A program made the translations under genes and the position numbers. A stretch of DNA of 64,000 nt from Rutidosis leptorrhynchoides. Taxonomy: Eukaryota; Streptophyta; Magnoliopsida; Asterales; Asteraceae. The stretch covers positions 36,540,001 through 36,604,000 of the forward strand of contig NC_092340.1 of assembly GCF_046630445.1 (NCBI RefSeq), in the 5' to 3' direction. Positions 11,556 through 24,918 of this stretch are shown one piece after another; the stretch's first letter is position 1, and each line of letters starts with the position of its first letter. The notes beneath the pieces were generated by a model. That model was not told the origin of the DNA, did no database searches, and saw nothing but the letters and a program-made list of their open reading frames with translations.

Positions 11556-11686
<131 letters not shown>

Positions 11687-12364
11687 GATTAAAATAACTC
11701 ATCATTTAATTAATAATATAGTTTTAAATATAATACACATTAATATTATTATTAACTAAAGTTATTTGATATAATTAGTGTAAACTTTAGTTAACAAAAC
11801 GTGTCGACTAAAAATATATATTTGATCAACGTCGAATTTAATTATATATTACGTATGGATAACAACCCTATAGTCAAATTAGTCAATTCAAGTATGTAAA
11901 TGTGAGGGCTGTTATATAGAGTATATGTCTTGATAGTTGAATGTATTGATAATTTACAAAATTCAAATTATCACATAACTGACTAAATTGTCATATTCAT
12001 AAATTTTTAGATAAATCAATGTAACACGTTTATATATTTTTATTTGTAATCTACATGTTATTTTAATGAATTATATGTTATTTTAATAATTAAATAACCT
12101 ATATTTATTCTACATATTTTAAGTAGTTAATATTTATATAGTAAATATTTCTTAAATTATTTCATCATCTATTAGTATAATATATTAATGATAAAGAGAT
12201 ATGATAAAAATATGTTTTTATATATTAAGTATTATAATTTGTATAACGTTTACATAATATCATTTTAATGATAAAAATATAGTGATATGTATTATTAATA
12301 TAATTTCATTACATGTAATAAATATATATGTGTATCAAATATTTATTTGATTAAATAATATAAT

Positions 12365-12371
<7 letters not shown>

Positions 12372-12402
<31 letters not shown>

Positions 12403-13000
12403 ACCAAAAGCTGTATTATTTTGTAATAATAATAATATTAATTATTTTAAAATTATTAATAATATTATTATTAATGATGATGATAATAATAACTATAAAG
12501 TTTATAACAATAATATTATTGATAATAATATTAATTATAATAATACTCATATTATTAATGATAATAATAATATCAGTAATAATAATATTATAACAATTTA
12601 TATATATCAACTTCATATCTATATGTTATATATTGAAAATAATATTAATAATGTTGATTTTAATTTTAATATTAATATTGATAATAATAATTTGATAATA
12701 AATAATAATCTTTTGTAGTAATACTAATGTCATAATAATAATAATATTACTAATAATGATAAAAATAATGAAAACGATATTTTTATCTAAATCATAATCT
12801 TAACAATATTGTAACTGAATCATGATACTTATACTCATTATTTCCTAATCGACTTGTTTAATAGCTTTTAGTCCTCTTTTATATCGCATTCATAATAATG
12901 ATAATAATAGTAATCATAATAGTTAGAAGATACTAATATTAATTTTAATGATAATGATACTTATAATAATAAATATTATAATAATATTAATGATAATGCT

Positions 13001-13070
<70 letters not shown>

Positions 13071-13240
13071 ATAATAACCTTAATGATAATAACGATAGTA
13101 ATAATAATAACAATAACAATTTTTAATGATAATACTTATATTAATAACGATAATGATAATAATAATAATATTATTAGATAATAATAATAACGATAACCAT
13201 AACGACGATAGTAATAATAATAATAATATTAGAATTAATA
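12372..13240. repeat. AAT/ATA-rich microsatellite region in LTR B
   Basis: Imperfect AAT, ATA and TTA trinucleotide runs, including a purer tract near 13005-13075. Long Ile/Asn frames here are repeat artefacts. Confidence 0.9.
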
Positions 13241-13732
13241 ATAATTCAGTTGACCATATCTTTTAATCCGTTCATCAAAATTACACGATTCCTAAATGAA
13301 AAGTTATTGATTTTTCGTCAGCTTTCCAACGACATGCATATCATATACCTTATCTCAGTAGCATATGTATTAAATTCATGATTTATCATAAACTATTTAA
13401 CGACGAAATTAAGCATACAAGTATGCATAACCATAAATACTCGAGCACTAGTCAGGGATACACTATTAATATATAAAAGATAAGATATGAATGCTCACGT
13501 ATCAATATTGTGATTCAATATTGCAGGAAAGTACGTAGACGCGACAGAGATGATAAACACTAGGTTTGACTTTCGAGCAATACCCCTGAACAATACCCAT
13601 CACCTCTATAGTTATAACCCATAATTTCCTTAGATCTATCCCACTCAAAAACCCGTTTTGAATAACTCGGACAGCACTCCGTCGAAATATTTTATGTATA
13701 ATACTACTAATAATAATACTCCTAATCATAAG

Positions 13733-13736
<4 letters not shown>

Positions 13737-13808
<72 letters not shown>

Positions 13809-13810
13809 TA
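13737..13810. repeat. (TAA)n microsatellite in LTR B
   Basis: Uninterrupted TAA units just outside the inferred transcription start region of LTR B. Confidence 0.95.
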
Positions 13811-13871
13811 TAAATATGAATCAGAGAGATTGAGAGGAGATGAATGAATTCAGTGGACCAGAAAACGAGCA

Positions 13872-13950
13872 ATTTATAGAACATCACCCTCACCTACCCC
13901 CTATGCGATCGCATGGGGTTTGAATGGTATAGCCATGCGATCGCATGGCT
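13872..13950 (-). promoter_or_regulatory. Twin GCGATCGC palindromes and TATA box in LTR B
   Basis: AGCCATGCGATCGCATGGCT (13931-13950) is a perfect 20-bp palindrome. A second copy, tatgcgatcgcatgg (13902-13916), lies 32 bp away centre to centre. On the minus strand TATAAAT (13878 to 13872) follows 30.5 bp beyond the nearer centre, placing the pair immediately upstream of a core promoter. Confidence 0.65.
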
Positions 13951-14282
13951 AAGTGAAAATGGCCACATTCGTTTCATTTAACCTGCCGACACTTTATATT
14001 AATATTAAATATAAATATATATTTAATCTATATTATAGTATATTTTCGTGTATAGTTGACTTGTAAAATTAGTTCTAATGACTTGTACGTTGACGCTCGA
14101 CTTACGTCTCGATTCCGATTTCTCGAACGCATTTTCGTACGCTTAGAAAACTAGTACTTTATGTTTTGTGTAATGTACCTTTATACATAACAAGACTCAA
14201 ATCAATGAAAAACTATCCCACTCAAAGTGTAATTTATTCATTCGAGTGTTTTGATCATTTGCTTCTTTAAATCATCGTTTTG

Positions 14283-14384
<102 letters not shown>

Positions 14385-14439
14385 CAGTATTATTTTAAAT
14401 CAAAACATTTTATATTAAAGTTATATTTTATCATTTTGA

Positions 14440-14482
<43 letters not shown>

Positions 14483-15448
14483 GTTTAGAAATATAAGTTT
14501 ATATATATATTAGAAATATTTATTTAATAATATAATATTTAGGTTTTCAAATACTAATTATATTTCAAAGTTTAATTTAGGATCATTTACATAATAGAAA
14601 TTATTATATCATATAATGTTTTCATTTTTAAAACTTAACTAGGTATAGTTCATTTATGTACTAGCCTTTATTTTAACTTCTTAAACGTACTAATTATCAT
14701 ATCTACATATCAATCGAATCACTAAGCGAGTGTTACTATCGTTTACTTAACTAATCTGAAATCATATATATTTAATATACATAAACACGTTTTAAATACC
14801 CTTTACAAATTATTTATATATTTAGTTCTAACAATTAACATTCCGACTTATTGTATATATTCAAATTCATTCTTTAAAAGTTTTCATCTATATCATAAAA
14901 CGTTTTCAATATTATGAAAACTAATAATTATCTTATCAAAAGACACGAGGCAATCATTGCATTGAAAGTTAAGTAGGAATCTCTACAAACCTTTGTCCAG
15001 TTATCGTTAATTGACATATTTGTTTTTACTTGTAAATCACCTTACCATTTTTCGAATATTGTTAAAATAGAAATATTTCTCAAATCATCGTGGACCTCAC
15101 AACAGAGACTCGAAATCATATCACAATGTATCTGATAATTCAATTATTTGATAATATCTTTTAATTCCTTCAATAAATATGTTTAACATATATTAAAACA
15201 AATACGTTTATGTACAGTATTATACAACTAATACTTGTTACCGTTTTCAATTACTATAACTATATATTGTATATACGTATCTATATACACATAAATGTTC
15301 GTGAATCGTCGAGCATAGTCAAAGGGTAATTGATTACATGAATATAATTCCAAAACTTTTGAGACTCAATATTACAGACTTTGCTTATCGTGTCAGAAAC
15401 ATATAAAGATTAAGTTTAAATTTGGTCGGAAATTTTCGGGTCGTCACA

Positions 15449-15848
15449 TTTGACATACTTTATCATAATCATTTTTAATGTGTTTTAATTTATGGTTAAC
15501 TTACTCAGTAATTAGGGATGAGAATGGATTTTCGTTTCATCGAATATCTATCTGATTTGATCAATTTAAATGAATATGAATGTTCTAAATGGATGATAAA
15601 TGACTATATATGATGTAAAAAATTAATTGATCGGGTATGGATGATAATTTGTTATCCATGGATATATCCATTTATCATTCGAAATATATATATATATACA
15701 TATGTACATATAAATATATACATATTTACTTAAAAATATGTGTTTACATTTACATATCCTTATATATGTACACTATGAACTAATAATATGTTATCGAAAA
15801 TATAAATTTTGAAAATACAACTATATTAATAGTATTAAATTAGTATAT
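15449..15848. other. Flank of element B with a hAT-like fragment, no gene seen
   Basis: Contains attagggatgagaatgg (from about 15513) and a stretch near 15630-15680 with tatggatgataat and ttatccatggatat, resembling the ends and ATCC-rich interior of the hAT-like element at 50425-51031. Degraded, with no coding potential seen. Confidence 0.4.
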
Positions 15849-16692
<844 letters not shown>

Positions 16693-16733
16693 TAGGATCA
16701 AGGGGGAAGTAACCAATCGGGGGAAGCGTGGAG

Positions 16734-17157
16734 TGTTGGTTATAGTTTTGGTTAAAAGAAATGGATATGGTTGCTTTGTATTTGTGAATGGATGTTATCC
16801 CACATAGGTGGGAGGAAGAAGTGGGAGAGAGGTGACTTGGTTATAAAAGGAGTGTTAAGCCTCACTTCCAAATTGCACCAATCAGTACACTTTAAGTATT
16901 TGATTATTTCTTTCTTTCTTATCCTTGTTTGAGAGTTGTATTAGTTAAATATTTTGCAGAGTGTAGTTGGCTTAAGAGAGTCGTCTATATCATTGTAACA
17001 ATTTGTGATATAGTGTATTTTCTCTCTTTGGGGGCCGGTGGTTTTTCTCCTGTTTTGGAGTGTCCACGTTAAATCTTGTGTTGTGTATTGTTCTTATTTC
17101 TTTACTATTATTGTTGGGCTGGGTGGTGGGAATTAGTGAGACCGTAATTTCCCAACA
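16734..17157 (+). repeat. Element H 5' LTR
   Basis: TGTTGG...CCCAACA, 424 bp, with a TATA-like ttataaaagg near 16840 and the tRNA-Met primer site directly downstream. Confidence 0.93.
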
Positions 17158-17159
17158 AC

Positions 17160-17171
17160 TGGTATCAGAGC
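17160..17171 (+). other. Primer-binding site of element H
   Basis: TGGTATCAGAGC, the exact initiator tRNA-Met complement, two bases after the LTR. Confidence 0.93.
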
Positions 17172-18659
17172 ATCAGGTTTGACGGGGGTCTCGGTTATAG
17201 GAGTCGGAGTATGCTCTGTGGTTGCCACGGGAGTGGATCATCCACATCAGAAACGAGTTCTATTGATCGTATAGGGTATCTGGTTAGACAATATTTTTTT
17301 CTGATTCGAAGTAAGTGGTGTCTAGAATTTGTAGTGGAACGGGTGTTGGATTTTCCAATTTAACGGATCCTGTGCGCCACTCCACTACATCTGTCGGCCA
17401 GTCGAAACGTGAGAAAAATCAGAGAAAGTGTTGTTTATAGGATACAGATACGATGTCGAAGTTCAGTCCAATGAGGTTTGATGTAGAGAAATTTGATGGG
17501 AGGATCAATTTTGGCTTATAGCAGGTTCAAGTCAAGGATGTGTTGATTCAGTCCGGGTTACACAAGGCATTGAAAGGTAAACCCACATTTGTTCCCGGCA
17601 GTGAATCTAGCAGTAAGTTCGATGAAGAAGAATGGGATGATATGAATTTGAGGGCAGCAAGTGCGATTCATTTGTGTCTTGCAAAGAACGTGCTTGCAAA
17701 TGTGCACTGGTAATCAACGGCAAATGAGCTTTGGGTTAAACTAGAGCAGTTGTATAGGGCAAGTGTGATGACCCAGAAATTTCTGATCAAATTTAAACTT
17801 TAATCTTTATATGTTTCCGACACGATAAGCAAAAATCTGTAATGTTGAGTCTCGAAAGTTATGAAATATATATTCATGTAATCAATTACCCTATGACTAT
17901 TCCGACGATTCACGAACTTTTTATCGCAATTAGAAATGTGTATATAAATAATTACATGTAAATAATTATATATTATAAATTAATTATATTAATGAACTAT
18001 TATGTAATTGTGACATAAAACTTAAACTTGTTATTTAAAAAAAATGTTTATTTAAAAATAGAAAGTAGATTGAATATACAAAATTTATCAATGTTAACAA
18101 AGTAGTAATGATTATACTTTGAGATTATTTGTTTCATTATATATAATTAATATAAATACCTACTTGATAATTAAATCATGATTATGTATATATATTAGTT
18201 GAAATATATATATATGTATATATGATTTCCATATATAAATATTGATTGTATATAAATTGTAATATATTAAGATGTATAAATATTAAATATCCAATAAGTG
18301 ATGTCATATAATATATATTATATAATTAGTAAATATTATATAATTAATAATATATAAGGTTAATATATTAATTGTAATTACAAATTAAAAAATATATAGT
18401 TGTTATGTTAATATTACTTTCATTATTATTATCAAAATTAATATTAATATTAGCATTAATATCAGTATTATAATGTTATTATTTTCAATATATAATATAT
18501 AGATACAAATTTTGATATATATAATTTTTGATATTATTATTATTATAATTATCATATTTAGTATTACTATAAAGTAATACAAGTTATTATTATCATTATT
18601 GCTGAAATAACTAATATTTTTATAATTATTGTTATTGTTATTATAAAACTACTTATTAA

Positions 18660-18660
<1 letters not shown>

Positions 18661-18750
<90 letters not shown>
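18661..18750. repeat. (ATT)n microsatellite in LTR G
   Basis: About 30 ATT units, interrupted by few other bases. Confidence 0.95.
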
Positions 18751-18753
<3 letters not shown>

Positions 18754-19769
18754 ATCATTATTAACATTATTATTAAAAATTATTATTACCATTGTTATTT
18801 ATATTATTATTATTTATTATTATTATCATTTATGACTATTAGTAATATTATTATTATTATTATTAATATAATTATTAATTATTAATATAAATTATATAGA
18901 TTATATATTCCTAAAGAACGTACGATGTGGTTACATATACCTTTCAAACTGTACCAAATTGAGGATTTTGTCTCTGATTTGATTCCAAGTTAAACACAAG
19001 ATACCAAATTCATTCAAAAATCGTACGCCACCTTATTTATTTTATTTTCTTTTGCAGTCTTGATTAACAATTCCTGTCGACTAAGTTGAATTATTAAATG
19101 ATGTAATTCAGTGTAAGTATACAGAGGAACCCACATTATTCTTTAACAACTACATATATCTTTTACAGAATCAAAAATAGTCAAATTAAAGCAATTCTTG
19201 AAGAACACCCAGGAAAATGTCCTGTTCGTGCAGTTTCAAATCAAAAACCTGGAATTTGAATTCAATTTCAAAATTTATTAATACTGTTGAGTTTATAATC
19301 TCTATTACGAACTATCTACAAAGTCTTAAAGTCCAATTTTCCATATCGTGTTCTAATTCTTGAGTCAAAGTTAATGTTCAAAAAGTCAACTAAACTGTTC
19401 TAGGTAAAATACGATAATTCTGTTATGTTTTAGGTTCAATTAAGAATTCAGATAGTTTCTAAAAAGGTTTTTAAATCTATTTCATGTTGAGATCGAAGTC
19501 TGAAACAATCTAAATTTCAAAATCATTAAATGGGTGTTCTTCGTGATTTTAAACTGCAATTACCTCTGTTTAAATTAATTTTATGATTCTCTGTTAATTT
19601 TAATCATCACAAATCGATATCTGTTTGTTTAAAATCCCTGAAAACAATTCTGTATTCGTGTTTTGATTAATCATGGTGGTATAGTTCGATTACAGTTTTG
19701 AGAGGAAGAAGAAGAACTTAAATAAAATACGGGTTATCTTTAATTTATTTGGGTTTAATTCTGAAAGAC

Positions 19770-19850
19770 ATAAACAGCGGGGTGGTGAAGGGTGTTAGTG
19801 TTATTCGAGAGGTCTTGGGTTCGAGACTCGGCTAAGCCATTTTTTTTATC
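19770..19850 (+). repeat. tRNA-like SINE fragment in LTR G
   Basis: Contains ggttcgagactcgg, a good match to the RNA polymerase III B box, preceded by a looser A-box-like ggggtggtgaaggg and followed by a T run. No cloverleaf with proper stems could be drawn, so this is a SINE relic and not a tRNA gene. Confidence 0.45.
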
Positions 19851-20592
19851 CGATTAATATGAGGTAGTTTTCATCACCATTATTATTATTAATACTATTA
19901 TTAACATTATCATTATTATTGTTATTGTTATTGTTATTATTAGTAATTATTATTATATATACTAAGACTAGTAATATAATTGATATTATCATTAATATTA
20001 TTATCATTATTATTAATATCATTAGGAGTAAAATTATTTAAGTTATTATTGTTATCAGTATTAGTGTTATTGTTATTATTATCATTAATATTATCGCTAT
20101 TATCACATGTATAATTATTATTGTTATTACAATCAAAAAGTATCATTATCATTAATATTAGTATTATAAGTATCATTTAACATTAATGTTAGTATTATTA
20201 ATTATATGATCATTAAAATTTTCATTGAAGCGATAATTATTATTAAACTTACCATTACAATTAACCTTGCTAAAAGTATTAGTTTTACTTTATCATTATT
20301 AGTTAAATTATCATTTTTATTAAAATTACTATTAACAGTATTATTATTATCTTTAAACTAGTATTATTACAAGTAATAATTTTATAAAACAAAAGATATA
20401 TATAAGTATAAATATAATTATTATATATAAAGTATACTAATACTACTTAAAATTTTGTTTTTAACTAATAACATTAATTAAAAATCAAATAAGTATCATA
20501 ATGTAATATAAGCATTAATAAAATCATATATAAGAATAATAATCTTAATACATAAAATAATATGTATATATTTGTTTAATAACGATTATTTA

Positions 20593-20597
<5 letters not shown>

Positions 20598-20658
<61 letters not shown>
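20598..20658. repeat. (TA)n microsatellite in LTR G
   Basis: About 30 TA units shortly before the donor-like end of the intron-like module. Confidence 0.95.
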
Positions 20659-20659
<1 letters not shown>

Positions 20660-20750
20660 GAATGATATAGGTTCGTGAATCCGAGGCCAACCTTGCATTG
20701 TTTAGTTATTCAATGTCGTTATATGTATTTTTACTACAAAATACAGTATG

Positions 20751-21357
20751 GTGAGTTCATTTGCTCCCTTTTTACTCTTTACATTTTTGGGACTGAGAAT
20801 ACATGCGCTGTTTTTTTATAACTGCTTTATTAAATGCTTTTGAAATATATTTTGAACTGCGAATACGTGAAATGCTTTTATAAATGTTTAACGAGATAGA
20901 CACAAGCAAAACATTCCTCGAATGAATTATTATGCAGACAGAAGTTCTGCGGATTATTATTGAATTATGTGGACATGATAATTGCCACCATTGAATTATG
21001 TGGACATGATAATTGCCACCATTGAATTATGTGGACATGATAATTGCCACCAATTGATGTGAATGTTATGTATCGAGAGAATGATTTTATACACAGGTTA
21101 TGTGTATGTTATTTTTGTGCACGAGATATGTGTACGGTTACTAAAATTTATGAAAGATGATTTCGTACACGAGAAAGGTGTACTGTATTTAAAAGATATC
21201 GCATGTACATTACAGGTGGGTATAGGATTCGGGCCCATTTGTACCATGCAGGATTTAAATCTTGTGGTCTATCAAAATGATGAATTTTATTGTTTTATGA
21301 TAAAACTATGAACTCACCAACCTTTTGGTTGACACTTTAAAGCATGTTTATTCTCAG
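20751..21357 (+). promoter_or_regulatory. Intron-like LTR module, copy G (607 nt)
   Basis: Donor-like ATG|GTGAGTTCATTTGCTCCC, matching TTGGGACTGAGAA, AATCTTGTGGTCT, hairpin CAACC-TTTT-GGTTG (21318-21331) and acceptor-like TATTCTCAG|GT. It is longer than the other copies, in part because of a triplicated 31-bp unit. Confidence 0.5.
20959..21051. repeat. 31-bp unit repeated three times
   Basis: Three identical head-to-tail copies of a unit beginning attgaattatgtggacatg, inside the intron-like module of LTR G. Confidence 0.93.
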
Positions 21358-22635
21358 GTATGAAAGAAATCTTTCGCTGTGCATTTGCTCATCTTAGAGA
21401 TATTACTTGGAGTCATTCATGACATATTTCAAAAGACGTTGCATTCGAGTTGTTGCGTTCATCAAGATTATTATTCAGTCAATTATAGTTAGATATATTA
21501 TGAAATGGTATGCCTGCCGTCAACTTTCGATGAAATGAAAGATTGTCTTTTCAAAAATGAATGCAATGTTTGTAAAATGTATCATATAGAAGTCAAGTAC
21601 CTCGCGATGTAATCAACTGTTGTGAATCTTTTATAATCGGTAGGGACTTCGTCCGGATGGATTAGGACGGGTCTCTACAGCAAGGGCATCTCAAATCGGT
21701 TGTGTCTTAAAGAACAATTTCATACTCTGCGTATGGATGGGGGTTCAAAGATTTCAGATCATCTAAGTATTCTTAACGGTATTGTTTCGGAACTGGAGGC
21801 TATTGGAGTTAAAACGGATGATGAAGATAAAGCTTTGAGGTTGATATTATCTTTATCATCGTCCTATGAACACATGAAACCTATTCCAATGTACGGGAAA
21901 GAAACGTTGAAGTTTGAAGATGTTACTAGCAAGCTCCTATCCGAGGAGAAAATATTGGAAGGTAACGGAGTCTCGTCATCAGAAGCTACGGTACTGTTGT
22001 GTTCGGATAGGCAGAAGAGAAACTCTAGAAAGAATCTGACATGCTGAAAGTGCGGGAAGACTGGGCATGTAAGGGTTAATTGTCCAGGTGGAGCTAATTC
22101 GGCAAATGGCTCCAAAGATGCTAACATTGTCTCCGTTGTTACGGAGAGTGACGAATTCCTCTGAAGTCACGTCATCCTCTTGGTGTGTCCGCGCCACCTT
22201 GGAAAGGGATATTCGTTAGCGGTTCCACAATTGCACATGGGCATTGGTTTGACGTTTATGCAGGTTGTGTGGTGGAAACGAATGTTGTAGCAGATGAAAC
22301 TTCCAGGGAAAGCCAAACAGGAAGTTGCACCACAACAGTTCAGCTGGGTATACAACATGTGCCGATACAAAATGCTTGGAATGTGATATTCTAAGTGCTA
22401 TACTCTTTATGGTGGATTATGATAATTCTGTTTAGAGTTATGATTGTCTGTTATGACAATGATTGTCGGGTCTTGACAATGTTCGATGAAGATGCAAATT
22501 TTATTTCTTGGGTTAGAGGTAATGTCAGCGGCATGAAGATGAGGATCTTGAAGTTGTCGTCGAGGAAGCATCTACGTCGGTTTCTTTTGCAAAGTGGAAG
22601 CATGGTTATCTTCTTCTATCCAAAAGGTGAAGATT

Positions 22636-23058
22636 TGTTGGTTATAGTTTTGGTTAGAAGAAATGGATATGGTTGCTTTGTATTTGTGAATGGATGTTAT
22701 CCCACATAAGTGGGAGGAAGAAGTGGGAGAGAGGTGACTTGGTTATAAAAGGAGTGTTAAGCCTCACTTCCAAATTGCACCAATCAATACACTTTAAGTA
22801 TCTGATTATTTCTTTCTTTCTTACCCTTGTTTGAGAGTTGTATTAGTTAAATATTTTGCAGAGTGTAGTTGGCTTAAGAGAGTCGTCTATATCATTGTAA
22901 CAATTTGTGATATAGTGTATTTTCTCTCTTTAGGGGCCGGTAGTTTTTCTCCTGTTTTGGAGTTTCCACGTTAAATCTTGTGTTGTGTATTGTTCTTTTT
23001 CTTTACTATTATTGTTGGGCTGGGTGGTGAGAATTAGTGAGACCGTAATTTCCCAACA
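22636..23058 (+). repeat. Element H 3' LTR
   Basis: 423 bp, about 97.6% identical to 16734-17157. Confidence 0.93.
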
Positions 23059-23430
23059 GGGAGAAGCAAAAACTTTTTTTTTAGTTTTTTGAAAAAACTT
23101 TGTTCACGAACATTATAGATTGGATGAAAATATGAACATTTAATAAAGATACTTTGTGATAAATATTTTTATTTTGGCGGAAAAACGCTCGAAGAAATAA
23201 TATATAACAATTATCATGTTTTTCGAGCGTATGTTGAGGTCTTATATATTAGAGTTTAGCTATTAGGGTTTAGATATTAGGGTTTATAAGGTTTAGATAT
23301 TAGGGTTTAGAAATTTAAGGTTTATGGTTTAGATTTAGGGTTTAGATTGAGTTTTTAACACGAACGGTTTAGAGTTTAGAGTTTAGGGTTTAAGGTTTAG
23401 GGTTTGATGTTTTGGGTTTAGGGATATATA

Positions 23431-24051
23431 TACATTGTTTTGTGTGTATATTTATATACATTGTTTACGAAATTTTATGAGAAAATTCGAAAAATGAGCG
23501 AGAAAATTCGAGAAATCGTGACTTTGACCAAATTTCATTCCGTTGACTGAAAAATCTCAGGAGATGGACATCTTGTCTCGGCTCCCTTCCAAAAAGGAGA
23601 TCTCGAAGAACAACACTGCTTGTACGTACTTATCACTAACTTGTAGTTATCTTTGGGATCGAGAAGGAGCCCTTTTGTTTACTTTCTAATCTGTAGGTAG
23701 ACTTTATGTGATTCATCACTATCCTGTTTTAATGTCATGCATTTTCTAGATAACATTAAAATCTAGACTTTATGCTACTTACTTATCTGGTTTTCGTACA
23801 CGCAATCATATGCATATTAACACTTTATTAATTTTATATATTATAAATTAAACCTTTATCATGTTTATTATCACAATTTACTCAAATGTTAATTAGATAA
23901 TACCAAAGTTACATATAAATAAACGTTAATTTCAGGTATTCATGACTCACTTCTTTGTACATTTTCTTAATTACAAGGACATTATATACTTTTCTCGAAT
24001 TTGTAGTTTTTAAAGATGAACAATCACTAAAATAGTATTCAAATATAATTA
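23431..24051. other. Intergenic stretch with a possible F-box fragment and a MITE piece
   Basis: No complete gene. The tail (about 23980-24051) matches the second half of the hAT-like MITE at 49831-50142, which resumes beyond copia J at 30468. The middle holds the candidate F-box fragment listed separately. Confidence 0.5.
23562..23690 (+). pseudogene. Possible F-box gene fragment
   Basis: A short frame reads MDILSRLPSKKEISKNN and continues to a YLW tryptophan, resembling the core of plant F-boxes (DILSRLP...SRRWRYLW). It ends within about 45 residues and no downstream LRR, FBD or kelch domain is visible. It could be a relic of a host F-box gene or chance similarity, and it is unrelated to the F-box ORF at 1124-1873 as far as can be judged. 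Confidence 0.3.
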
Positions 24052-24364
24052 TGTTATAATTCAGTAGGCTTATAACTACCTTTAGTGGTTCTTGACTGTA
24101 GAAGGTATATAGAGATAGAGATACTGTAAAACGGAGAAAACAAAGGTTGAACAAAAGGTATGAGTAATTGGTTTTTTATTTATAGAAAAATGTACAATGA
24201 GAGTTTGGTGGCATTTGGAATCTAGAGAGAGAGAGAGTGTTTTTGTTAACCAAAAAATACATGCATTAAACTCTAACTCAACACATCTATTTATACTCAA
24301 AAAATATACTATGCAATATCTATAATAATAATAAAATTATCATCCAATTATTACTTTTATAACA
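24052..24364 (-). repeat. Element J 3' LTR
   Basis: 313 bp, TGTTATAA...TTATAACA on either strand. Confidence 0.95.
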
Positions 24365-24516
24365 CTCCCCCTTGGATGATAATTTTATTAGTGAATAACT
24401 AGTACTGCCTCGTTAAAAACCTTGCTAAAGAAAACCCTTTGGGATAAAACTTTAGCTAAGGGAAAAAGAGTGCAGCATAGAATTGACTCCCCCTCAAGTA
24501 GGCAACGCCTGAGTTG

Positions 24517-24918
24517 TTACATCTTCTGAACATGCCTCATGCCAATATTATGAACGTGTGTTCTGAAAATAGCAGTTGGAAGTGTTTTGGTGAAAAGGTT
24601 AGCAGAGTTTTTGCTGGACTGAACATATTTCATTTCAATCTGGTTGTCCTTAATGAGATTTTGAGTGTATGAGAAGAATCTAGGGGGTATGTGTTTTGTT
24701 CGGTCACTTTTGATATACCCTTCTTTCATCTGTGTTATGCAAGCTACATTATCTTCATAGATAGTTGTTGAACTTTTATTGCGTTCTAGTCCACAAGAAT
24801 CAGTAATGAGTTGTGTCATTAATCTCAACCAAAAACATTCCCGACTGGCTTCATGTAATGCAATTACTTCGGCATGATTTGATGATGTTGCAACAAGTGT
24901 TTGTTTTGAGAACGTCAT
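24517..24918 (-). mobile_element. Element J RNase H and C-terminal region
   Basis: Reads with the copia RNase H pattern: SSNHAEVIALHEASRECFWL, IYEDNVACITQMKEG, RTKHIPPRFF and the end motif LFTKTLP. In copia elements this domain removes the RNA template during reverse transcription. Confidence 0.88.

Larger units (their letters stand above)
17764..21679 (+). mobile_element. Solo LTR G (Ty3/gypsy, 3916 bp) inside copia H
   Basis: TGTGATGACCC...GTCTCTACA, flanked by the 5-bp duplication GCAAG (17759-17763 and 21680-21684). No gag, pol or primer site is present, so it is a solo LTR left by recombination between two LTRs. The start is closely similar to LTR B and the end to LTR A, so all three belong to one broad group. 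It carries the intron-like module (20751-21357), AT/ATT microsatellites (18661-18750, 20598-20658), a SINE-like fragment (19770-19850) and a triplicated 31-bp unit (20959-21051). No twin palindrome was found in it. Confidence 0.92.
17452..22164 (+). mobile_element. Element H copia gag region, interrupted by LTR G
   Basis: Begins MSKFSPMRFDVEKFDG, a typical plant copia gag start. It resumes after LTR G with KEQFHTLRMDGGSKISDH, followed by a CX2CX4HX4C zinc knuckle (CGKTGHVRVNC) near 22045-22085. Gag packages the element RNA. The copy is a fossil with a few breaks besides the LTR insertion. Confidence 0.8.
16734..23058 (+). mobile_element. Element H: gag-only Ty1/copia element split by solo LTR G
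   Basis: Two LTRs (16734-17157 and 22636-23058) start TGTTGGTTATAG and end TTTCCCAACA. They differ at about 10 of 424 positions, roughly 0.9 million years. The primer site TGGTATCAGAGC follows the 5' LTR (17160-17171). The flanking 5-mers TGGAG and GGGAG are a near-match target duplication. Without LTR G the interior is only about 1.6 kb: a gag ORF with a zinc knuckle and no recognisable protease, integrase or reverse transcriptase. This fits the non-autonomous gag-carrying (TR-GAG-like) class. Broken. Confidence 0.85.

Noticed and set aside
12399-13181. Long Ile/Asn-rich frames on both strands
   Set aside because: They are trinucleotide microsatellites (AAT/ATT) read as protein.
19770-19850. 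tRNA gene
   Set aside because: A B-box-like motif is present but no acceptor, D or anticodon stems can be drawn; treated as a SINE relic.
20959-21051. CRISPR-like direct repeats
   Set aside because: Three contiguous repeats without spacers in plant DNA; a simple tandem triplication.
22395-22709. 104-residue frame before the 3' LTR of element H
   Set aside because: It runs into the LTR and matches no copia domain; probably non-coding 3' region.
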